Under the pieces are notes generated by a model. It made no database searches. It saw only the letters and a program-made list of their open reading frames with translations, and was not told the origin of the DNA. A stretch of DNA of 64,000 bases from Undaria pinnatifida (lineage: Eukaryota; Sar; Phaeophyceae; Laminariales; Alariaceae): positions 13,461,854 to 13,525,853 of the forward strand of contig JABAKD010000009.1 of assembly GCA_012845835.1 (NCBI GenBank), written 5' to 3'. Shown here piece by piece: positions 23,001 to 35,000 of the stretch. A program made the position numbers and the translations under genes. Within the stretch, counting starts at the first letter, position 1; each line of letters starts with the position of its first letter.

Positions 23001-26000
23001 CTTCAGAGGGCCTGGGCATGCTTCCAGCCGTACAATGGAAATCTATGATCGCCCGGGTGTGCGCTTAAGGTTAAAGGTGCGGTTGCTGAAAGTTGAGGTG
23101 GTCGAGACACTGCTTTACGGTTGCATGACGTGGAGCCCGAAGAAGCCTGAATATGACAGGCTACGACGGGTTCACCGCTCCATGCTCCTCCGATGCCTTG
23201 GATGGCGGAAACGGAAGCGCGACGACCACACCCTATCGTACGCTGACGCGCTTGCCAAGACAGCTTCGGAGAGCATAGATGCGATAGTGCGCAAACGAAG
23301 GATATTGTTCGCGAGATTGGATTGGTAGCACGTATGGGGGAGGAGCGTCTTCCACAGAGGGTGGTGTTTGGGGAGTTTGTTGGGGGTAAGGGCTACTCAG
23401 GGGGGCAAGAGAAAGACTGGATGGCTCATCTGAAGGAGGATATGTCGGTCTTTGGAATGAAATTCGAAGGGTGTCGAAAGGCTGCTCAGAACGCCGGCAG
23501 GTGGTTTCGACGAGTAGAGGAGGGAGCCGAGTTGTTCATGCGGAGTTGGCATGAAACGGAGAGACGCAAAGCTGCAGAGCGACGCGCAAAGGCTGCGGCA
23601 GCGCCATCCACCGTCGGCATCTCTAAGCGGCCGGGGGGAGGGGGGGAGGGGGGAAGGGGGGACGTCATGCCCAAGACACTCAAGTCTGGGTCTGGCCATC
23701 ATCGTCTTGAAATTCGTGGGCCTTCCAATGGCCGTCACAAGATGACGTAAGACCGCCAAACTTCTTCGCCATGTCGCGTTCTCTCCCCAGTGCCATTGCT
23801 TATGCACTTGGTACCCTCTGTGAGCCCAATGCCGTCTTTAGTCAGTTCCTAGGGTCTGCTAGTATGGCATTTTTTTTCTCTTTTCCTTTTCTTGCTTCCT
23901 CTTCTTGTCTTGCATCTTCTTGCTTTTCTTGCCTTTGCTTTTCTTTCCTTTCCTTTTCCGTTGTTTCGCTTTCTTGTTTTTTCTTCCCTTTTATTTCCTT
24001 TTTTACTTTTTTTTGTGTTTCTTTCTTCCGATTGACTTGCGTCTGTCGTGCGTACGCGTAGTGATAGATACTACGTGCAATATATACGTGGTAGTCTTTC
24101 TTGGGTGGCAAGCGGTATAGTCGGTTTTTCCAGGCGCGGGTAGTGAGACGTATGCACCAGTATGGACCTGGCACATCGTAGGCTGATCCCGATTTCACTT
24201 TTGTATGTTTCTGGTGGAGGCATGCATTGCGTCAGCTGTGATATATGCGTGTACCACCTTTGGGTTGTTTGTGTTTTTCCCCTGGGGTGTTCCTCAGCTC
24301 CAGAGTGACTGGAGCCTGTCCTGTGACCACGGACTTGATTATGCGAGTTAATGTGAGAACAACATGAAATTTAACCGTGAAACGGATGAAGTACAAGTAA
24401 TATTTTCGTATCTCCGTTTCGTACGCAGGTACTTCAATCAAGATCACGGAAAAACAACTACACAAAAAATAAGCAATGCACTTGTACATTCAGTCGGTAT
24501 TGGTTCCTTGCTTTAACCTTCGTTGTGTGTGGAATCAAGGCTTTAAGCTCAGCCTTTTGTGCTACAGTACCGTCCGGTAAAGGCTGAGGGGAACTAGGGA
24601 GCCTTAGTGACATGTTCAAGTGCATTGCTAAGCTGTTCACGTGCTGAAAAACTGAAAGACTTCCTTTATCTGCGGCAAACACACAGGTAAGCATTTGGTG
24701 ATGAAGGAGTTTAATATACGAGTGAAAAGGACTGGAAGAAGTGCGGTCCAAGAAAAACGAGAATGACCTGAGTTAATTCGACACACGACGCGTATGAAAA
24801 TACGTGGAAGTGTGGCTCTATTTTTCCCCATCCGCCGGAGGATGAGAAAGAAAAAGAAAAATGACATGTCATGGATGGGATACAAGCATTCATATCGGAG
24901 CGACCATAGCAAGTCAGGAAGGACGGGATGGACTGGATATACACTGCTGCTGTGCACTGCCTATACAAGGGAATTACCATAAGTATACCACAACAATCTG
25001 ATGCTCACTTGTCGTGCTCACATGTCGTTGATTTTCCGTGATGAGTGGTGTACTTCCATTTCGTCGACTCTTCATATAACCTGACTCAGTAACCTAGTGC
25101 AAACAGGTGATGAAAATTTATTCCCCATGCGGGGAAAAAACGTTGCAATTTTTGCATGATGACATGACTCAGTAATATAAATGGTGTCATATGTCCGGGT
25201 GGCTATCTCCACCGAAACTGACCCTCAGGGGACAGGCCGGGTCGACATACACACGCACCCGTATACAACGGCAGCTTGCGCTGCCGGGGTTGTAACGAAG
25301 ACCACTGATAGGGACAGCTTACGCTATACCTACAATAGGACCCGAAGGGTGCGCCAGCTAGCGTTGGGCTGCGAAAGCAACTGAGTTAAATCGACACACG
25401 ACGCGTATGAAAATACGTGGAAGTGTGGTGAGCTAAAGCTTTATTTTCCCCCATCCGCCGGAGGATGAAAAAAAAAAAAAAAAAGGGGTCGTATAAAGAT
25501 TAATATTTAGTGCGATCAGCTACTGCTGTATGTAAACAAAAATCTTTCGTGTTAGGCCGTTTCTTATAGCATTGGATTCTCATCTTCGATTCCGCCAGAA
25601 TCCGATTCGGCAAAATTCGGGCGGAGAAGAAAGCCCGACCTTTCTTATAGCGAACGGATTTTGTCAGACGGATTTCAGCAGGACTGTCAATTTTTTTTGA
25701 AAACAGCGCGCGCAAAACCCAACACCACACAGCAGCAGCAGCAGCAGCAGCACACAGCAGACCGATACAGACATACAGACGCAGCGCAGAGGCAGCAGAC
25801 CACACGCAGCAGACCACACAGACGTTGCAAACATGCCGGACCAAGAGGCACCAGAGTCGCTGTTGCTAAGCTACAACAGCCTGGCGGAAGCAGCTATAGA
25901 GCATTTTGCAGAGTGCTGCTGCTGCAGATGGAAGGCAGCTAGCGTGGTGGCAAAGACAGCAGAAACGTCGACACCAGCTTTTTCTCTCGCTGTCGCGGCC

Positions 26001-29000
26001 ATTTGATGGTGCACCACGCGTCCCGAGGGCAAGCCAAGTTCGTAGGCTAGCCCACGGGCGACGCCCAGCAGCCCTAACAGCGCCGGCACTGCAGCACGCA
26101 TGTGGGGTAGCCCGATGTGTGTGTGTGTGTGCGCGCGCGCGGCGCAACCAGAGAGTTTCAAATAATCCGAGACAGAAATCCGGGTTGGGCAGCGTCTCGG
26201 ATTTTGGTCAGGAATCCGAGTGGCCGCAACTCGAAAAGCTGAAATCGGATTTTTCCGAGTTGGATTGTGCCAAAATCCGTGTCTATAAGAAGGCGGAAAT
26301 GGGCCCGAATCGGATTCTGGCGGAATCGAAGATGAGAATCCAATGCTATAAGAAACGGCCTTAGAATTAAACCGAAATAATGAGAGGCGGAAATAGGGCA
26401 ATTTATAAAAACATTTTTTTCCTAGACTCGTACATGTATCTGTAGTTGAAATGTGAGGGTGATAGCGTGTCAATGTGGGACCCTGGGCTCGAGTCTCACG
26501 GACCCCGGTTGTTTTTTTCTTTTTTTCTTCAGGGTGGGACTTTTACACGTAAAATGTTGGGCGTGACGACGAATCCATTGGGAACCGTGGGTTCGAGTCT
26601 CACAGACTCCCGTCCTCTTTTTTTTTTTTTTTTTTCTTCTCTTTTTTTAGGGTGGGACTTTTACATGACATATGCCCGATGTATACCAAAACCCGCCATT
26701 ATAGTTCAAAAAACAAAATAATAATAAGACCACCCCCAGGTAGAGAAAACTTACCGCACTTGACCACAAGTACCAACAACCCTGACCAAGCCATCCATCC
26801 GTAAACCATCCACCATACACATTATATAGCATTAGACTATAGTGGAAACTGCAGAAATAAATTTATGAAATAGATACTATAAAAAATGGAAATACACTCC
26901 AGCTGTAAAAAATAGATATGTCTTGGATCTAGTTCAAAATTCCCCACCTTGAGTAAAAATACCAACACTATTCATTAGAGAAGAACACTTTTTGTACCAA
27001 AGAAGAGGACCCCTCTCACCAAGAAAATTTGTACCCACATAATATATTACAAGTATATTACAAGTACCAACAAGCAGCTTGAAAAGATGAGTATTTATCC
27101 GAAATTCGTCGAACTCACAGCTGACGTCCTGAAAATATTTTTATAAAATGTTGAGAGTGACAGCGTATCAATTTGGAACCGCGGGTTCGAGTCCCACAAA
27201 TATTTTTTTTTCTTGAGGGTAGTAGCCGACTTTTGTTCTCGAATGCTGTACTAATATTGACGTATTATATAACTAGTAATACTCTGTATTCGTACTCCAT
27301 TCGATATTAAAGCGGAGAGAAGAACAAAATAAACCACTTACCATACATATGATAGGGCAGTACAAGTGGAAACTACAGTAAGATATTTAGAAAATAGATA
27401 TGATGTTAGATCTAGCTCAAAATTCCCCACCTAAAGTAAAAATACCAACACTAGTCTAACTATATAGTCTAGTGGACAAAAACAAAACATATATATAAAC
27501 CCCTTTCCCCCCCCCCCCCCCCCGCCCCCCTCCAAACCCGCTCGCTTTTGATCAAAACCAGGCCCCCCCTTTGCCTTCACAGCTGTCAGATTTTGTCCCC
27601 CTCAGAAACGGGTTTTATAGTTTCCGCGCACAGACTGACTAAAATCATCCTGTTGACCCTGATAGCTACACTGTAGCTGTAAGGGGAGTCGCCGACCTAT
27701 ATCCTTAATGAGGACACACAACTCGTAATGCGCGCGATCGGAGTATCACACACAGCTTGCAAAGATGAGTTTCGACGAAATCTTCGATCTCACAGCTGGA
27801 GTGTATTTTAATTTTTATAATATAAAAAGCGCGATCGGAGTACCACACACAGCTTGCAAAGATGAGTTTCGACAAAATTTTCGATCTCGCAGCTTGAGTG
27901 TATTTTAATTTTTACAATACTTTGGTATATACTCCGGAGTATTTTACAACCCATCGCAATAAAAAACTCACCCATATAGTATATTACATGTACCGACAAC
28001 GCAGCTTGCAAAGATGAGTATTGACCCCAAATTCGTCGAACTCACGGCTGACGTCCTTAAAATATTTTTCTTTAAATAGAAGGAAACGGGGGGAGGTTGT
28101 TGTTTTTTTAACCCCCGACAATCGGGGACCTACGTATATTTTTCCCTGGGGTATTCCTCGGCTCCAGAGTGACTGGAGGCTGTTCTGTGACCACGGACTT
28201 GATTATGCGAGTTAATGTGAGAACAACAATATGCCGCGAGCAGGCAGCGTCTCCTTCTCATCCACACAATACACACGCGACATTTTATCCCTTTCTGCTT
28301 ATTTTTCGATTCTGCAATTCCTTTGCTCAAAAGGTACATGGACGAGCACGGCATCGACGTTCACTGCATGGTGCCGTTGCCGTGGCTGGAATGTGAGCCC
28401 TCCATACACGTGAACGAAGCTAAGGCGCTGGGGGTGAGAGGTGTGAGGGGCGGAAATTTTGGGGTGGTGACTTCACTCGGTTATTTGGTCGAGGTTTGGT
28501 TCGTCAACCCACGGATGAGCTCGCTTTCTGCGCTGCTGCTGCTGCTGCTGTGGTTCCGTTGTCTGCTCCAGGTTCTTCTCTTGCAGCCACGGCTCCTGCT
28601 TTTCTTGTGGGAAAATGAAACAATGAGGGGTTTTCACGTTTCCGAACCGCACCGCAGTTCGGTTCTTTCTCCTCTGACGGTCCGGCTCGATTCTGCTCGG
28701 TTCAGTTCGATTCGGTTCAGTGGATTTACTTGTCGCACGCATCAGTTCGGTTCGATTTTTGGATTTCTAATCCTCCTACGACGGTTCGGTTCGGACGGTT
28801 CGGTTCGGAACCGTGGTCGTGACATTCCTACGAATCGGAGATCTGCCCAGCGATTGGGACGCGTCGGCTTGGAACCTGAAACGACAAATATTTTTGCTTG
28901 CCGTTGATTGGTTATCAAATCGAATGGATTCCTTGCGTTCCCACCCTGACCGTACAATTTGTAAGAGGAAGTGATACTCTTTCTACCCGATAGCAACAAG

Positions 29001-32000
29001 TAGCAGCATTATAGTGGCATTCGAGGAATTGGATGACGAAGGCAGCGACACCGCCGTGTTTCACGCCTGGAGTACCGTCAGCAAGTCTCCCCACGATCAG
29101 ACTATGCACACAGGCAGTCGGTCTGCGAGCCTCGGATCTAGATTCTATCATGCATGGCGTAACAGAAGCTGGCTCAGTGCCCGCCTCTCAGTGGCTACGT
29201 AGAGAGCATGCAGCATACATGGCCACCCCCTTGCTGGCCCTGGATGCTTGGTTGAGTCAAAACATCAACAAGAAAGCAATCGAAAAGTCTGTTAGGGGGT
29301 CAGTCTACGTGGGCCCGGATTAATCCTATCGAAATATTATGATGAAGTTCGGAATCGGTACACTCGTAAGTAGTCCACTGTTAGACTATATCGATATCTT
29401 GGCATTACTTTACCTTCTACACGCGTAAACTATGTGTTGCGCAGTAGCACATTTTACCCTCTATCGGATATTGACCCGAACAAGTCGAAGTGCTGCCCTG
29501 CCCTACCCGGAGCATGGGTGCCGGCGAATGCCCTTCTATTTTTATAATATGTGTCAACTGCAGCGCGATCGATAGGCTACGACAGACTGCCTGGTACTCC
29601 GTTGTACCAGCAACGAGCTGGGCCAGCCAAGAAACGGACAATGTTTCCGAAAGCTCTAGCGCTACCGCTTTTACGAGTTAGGACTTGAAATTGGAAACGC
29701 TGACCCTGGCAAAATCATTGCACATGCACAAGATATATATTATAGATATATATACATATATATATTATTTACATTTAACTATATAGGGCTTTTTCTTTTC
29801 CGACTCGATCTCGCCGAGATATATCCGCGAAAACTCGGAAGCACCCAACTTTCCCACACAAAATTCGAATAAAAATCGTCGTTCCCGATCATGGTGAAAT
29901 TCGGTGGAGATCTGAAGCCTCTAGAAGAACATCGCCTACCGCCGGAGTCGTTACCGCCGAAAACCAGAATATCACATACCGCCCAAAAGAGCACCGCCAT
30001 ACGAGTATTGCACTACCGCCAAAAAAATACCATCATCATTGTAATCACCGCTTACCGCCGAATTCATACCGCCCAACTCTCGATACCGCCCAGAAAGGAC
30101 CGCCCAGAAAGTACCGCCAACTGCTGTGGACACCGCCCAAAACATACCAGCGACACTGGATACCGCCCAAAGGTACCGCCTGCACTGAGTACGACCGCGT
30201 TTCCTTTTATTATAAAAAATGAAAATACACTCCAGCTGTGAGATCGAAGATTTCGTCGAAACTCATCTTTGCAAGCTGTGTGTGATACTCCGATCGCGCG
30301 CATTACGAGTTGTGTGTCCTCATTAAGGATATAGGTCGGCGACTCCCCTTACAACTACAGTGTGGCTATCAGGGTCAACAGGATGATTTTAGTCAGTCTG
30401 CGCGGAAACTATAAAACCCGTTTTCTGAGGGGGACAAAATCTGACAGCTGTGAAGGGAAATGTATCCTTCTATCAAGTGAATCTTGTAAGTCGAATAACC
30501 GGTGAGGGGGGTGGGGCGGAGTTTTGAAGGACGTGGGGGCCTGGTTTTGATCAAAAGCGAACGGGTTTGGAGGGGGGGGGGGGGGGGGAAGGGGGCAATT
30601 TGTGCATGTAAGCTATAAATCCTTTCGAGGGGATAAATGTGACGGTTTTGGCACCAGTATATTATTGGGGGCGGGGGGGGATTGGGGCGGGGGGGGGGGG
30701 GGGGGGGCGGGGGAGGCAGCTCAATATGTGCCTGGAAACTATACATTATTTTGAGGGGATGAATGTGACGGTTTTGGAAATAATACATCAGTTTATCATG
30801 TATATCCTGGGGTAAGTCGTACAATCAGTGAGTAAAGAGAGGGTGGAGTGTTCGAGGGGGTGGGGTTGGGATGGGTTGGGGGGGAGGTGGGGGGTGTGGG
30901 GGCGGGGGGGGGGGGGGGGGGGGGGGAGGAAGGGCTTTAGGTGAGGGGTTTGTTATACGTGTGGTGCTAGGTCTAGGCGATGGTGCGGGTGATGGGGAAG
31001 AAGGGGGCGTTCGAGGCGGGGGGGGGGGGGGGGGGGACACAGCGGCATGGATGGCGCTCGAAAGATAATGAGGTGATATCCTGTGCGTGAAGTGTTTATT
31101 AATGTGGCGGATTTCGATATTTGGTGGGGCGTTTGAGTAAGGGAGGGCAAGAGGGGGGGGGGGGGGGGGGAAATTTTTTTGGAGGTTTAGGTCACAAATA
31201 AAATTCAAATACACTTCGGCTGTGAGATCAAAGATATGTAGCAGCTTGTTATACGCGTGGTGCTAGGTCTAGGCGATCGTGCAGGTGGTCGGAAAAGAGG
31301 GGGCGTTGGAGGGGGGGGGGAGGAAGGGCTTTAGGTGAGGGGTTTGTTATACGTGTGGTGCTAGGTCTAGGCGATGGTGCGGGTGATGGGGAAGAAGGGG
31401 GCGTTCGAGGCGGGGGGGGGGGGGGGGGGGGGACACAGCGGCATGAATGGCTCTCGAAAGATAATGAGGTGATATCCTGTGCGTGAAGTGTTTATTAATG
31501 TGGCGGATTTCGATATTTGGTGGGGCGTTTGAGTAAGGGAGGGCAAGAGGGGGGGGGGGGGGGGAGAATTTTTTAGGAGGTTTAGGTCACAAATAAAATT
31601 CAAATACACTTCGGCTGTGAGATCAAAGATATGTAGCAGCTTGTTATACGCGTGGTGCTAGGTCTAGGCGATCGTGCAGGTGGTCGGAAAAGAGGGGGCG
31701 TTGGAGGGGGGGGGGGGGGGGGGGGGTTGGGGGGGAAATAATTGAAAACTACGTCATGGATGGTCAGAAAGATAATGACGTGATATCAACTGCGTATAGG
31801 TGTTTATTACTCAGGCCGATTTTGATTGTGAGTGGGGCGTTTGGACAAACTAGGCGGAAGGGGGGGGGAATCGGGGGACGGAGGGGCGGGGGGGGAGGGT
31901 TGTTTTTTTTTTTTTTTTTTATGAACAAGAGGGGTCAGTGGAGGGGGAGGGGAGGGAGGGGGGGGCGGGGGGCGGGACATTTCAATATGTGCGCGGAAAC

Positions 32001-35000
32001 TATAAATCCTCAAAGGGGACAAACCTGACGATTGAATCAATAAGACATCCCTTTATATCATCTGGCTTGTAATGTTTACTATTCTAGAAGGTTTGATTTA
32101 GATGCAGCATGCAACCCAGTGTTCAAGTGTAGTAAATAACGTGTTAAATCTTCATAATTTGTTGTATGATACATCGATCGAAAGCTAGAATATTGTATAG
32201 AATATTTGTAGGTACCATTATTTTCTGACATCGCTAATTATAAGAAAGAGATACGTATTGTCAAATACAACAGGCGAGGTGATGTGGTCATGCACTGTTT
32301 GTCACCATCATCATACAGTTACCATTATTTTCTGACATCGCTAATTATACGAAAGAGATACGTATTGCCAAATACAGCATGCGAGGTGATGTATGTGGCC
32401 ATGTACTGTCTCCGCCATTGAGCATTAGAGGGAGGGATGCGAATCGTCAGTTTTAAAGGAACGCTTGGTGTACATGTGCTCAATTACGTTACCTCGTTAG
32501 TCATACTTGGTATACACGCGCTCGATTACGTTACCTCGTTGGTAATACTTCGCTTGGCATAGGTTGGGAGGCGATCATGCAGACGGTATGTACGAAATAC
32601 CCTACGTAATGGGTTGCTAAGGTTGTTTACCGCAATTTTAACACATCTGCCTGTGCTTCCTTTTCCAAATTATTTTTGTCTCAAATAAATGTACGATTTC
32701 ACGCCTATGATTTTACCTTGTCGATGTGGGGCTCTGCGGTCGTCAATTTTAAGTCAGAGATACGTCCTACAAATACATCAGGCGAGGTGGGTATGTGATG
32801 TCATATATATGCGATGTCATCACTATTGATCGCGAGGGTGATTCTACTTCGTGAGGTAAATGGTACTGTGTTTCGTAGAGGTCGTCTCAGGAGGGTATGC
32901 GATGGGTCGGCACCTTTTATATAGTGACTTCTAACGTTTGTTTGTCCGTGTTCATTTGTGTTCTTTTGCTCTTTTGGTTCTGCGGGTTCTTTTTTTTCAT
33001 ACAGTGTGTGTGTGTGTTCTTCACATTAAACCGTTCTTCTACTCGTCGACATCCAGCACACCCAGTGTCCGTACTGATTCTTCACCCTAGAAAGATCAGC
33101 TCTGTGGTCACAAGCCACGACACAGAGATAATGCATCGTAATGCATTCGACAACGCAATGTCATGCCCTAGTACTGGGTACGACAGGCACAACATACATA
33201 CGTCAGCAACAGAAATACATTGGAAGAGAGAAATACGAAATAAACAAAAACAAAAACAAAATAAGAAAACAAATAAAAACAAAGATAAAAATAAAACAAA
33301 AAATGAAACAAACAAAACGAAGGGGAAATCAAAGAAACAACCCAACCGGAAAGGAGAGCCAAAGCTCGGAAAAGAAACATAATAAAATGAAATAAAATAA
33401 AGTAAAGTAAAACCAAAATAAGATAATCCGAACACGAGCCAAAAACCTGGACACGCACAGTAGCGGCTACGGTTTAAGAGAAAATGTTCAAGAGAAAGTA
33501 CGGGTTTGAGAGAGGTGAATTGGCTGGCACGACCAAAATCGATTTTAGAGAGGACTGGTCTTATGTCTAGGATTTTCTCTCAAATCGAGCGGCTGGAAAT
33601 CACACCACATAGCCATCACATGCATCACACACAGCAGCTGCAGACACCATGCCCTGCGCAGCGGGCAGTCGCTGCACAGCTGTCCCCGACCGCACGCCAG
33701 GCCCACCGAAGTTCACAAATCACCAATGCAGAGGCGTCTGCGGGCAGTACCTCCATGGCGCTTGTGGTGTGGTGGACCCGCTCGGGACCAGCGAGATGCA
33801 CCGCATTTGCCACACCTGTGCGACCTCCCTCGAGAGTGAGATATAATTCAAGAGAATATTCTCTTATACCGTAGCCAACACAGTACAACAGAAAGCCGGA
33901 TTTAAGAAACGGAAACTGGGCTGGGCTGGCACGGACCTCTCTTAAACCGTAGCCGCTACTGTAACTTCATTGCCTCTTTCGTTGTGGACATGTGTGGACG
34001 TGTGGACAAAGAGCCCCCACCTAGCCACACTCTTCTGTCCACGCACCTGCCCACACCATACCCAGCGTGGTTCAGCGGAGCAATGAGCGGTTTAGATGGG
34101 AATACCAGTACTTCTAAGGAGGATTTAGACGAGGCCGGGACTAAACCCCAGGAGATCTATTGCTGGTAATTTATCACTTAATACGTGAAGGCATTCGATT
34201 ATTATATTATTATTGTGTGGTTTTAGGGTGGTGAAAGTTTTTTTGCCCTCTTTGTTCGTGCGTTCCGCACAAGGCTGCTCGATACCGCCCAAGTTTTGGG
34301 TTTACGTTTTACGTTGCCGCCGAAAAACGAAAAACTGTCTACCGCCAAAACAACTACCGCCGGGTTGCATTACCGCCGAAAAAATATCGCCATATTCTGT
34401 ATTTACCGCCTACTTACCGCCAAAAACCGAAAACCGCCTACCGCCAAAAAAAAAAAAAACGCCTCCTTACCGCCCCCTAACCGAAATACCGCCTACCGCC
34501 AAAAATATACCGCCGCATTGCAGTACCGCTCCGCCTGAGTCCGCCTAAAAAACCGTTTCCGACCTTACCCCTGGATTGTTTTACCTTGTATTTGAACCAC
34601 ACATGCAAACAAACTGAAAGCCAGCCTTTTTATTTTTTACTTTTCAAGACAAGTTCTGGTCGCTTTGTGTTTTTTGGGATCGTTATTTCGGTCAAATCTC
34701 CCGGACACGAACGAAAAAATAAAAGGCCGGCTTTCAGTTCAAAGGCTGGTCTATGATGGACATCGTGTCCAAAAGCCACACCTAAATACGTCAAACTGAG
34801 CGGGGCATGGCCAACCTACCTCTCTGACAGTTACTTGGCTGGCCCAGCCCGCAGCTATTCCCAATAGCATTTGTTCAGTAGTGGTCCCTCCATAGTGCCG
34901 GTATGTGCACTATAGAGGGAAATATCGGCACTATAACGGCAACCGGCACTGCTCCAAACGCTGCCACGACTGGTTGTTCCCGTTTGTGCCATGCCGTTTC

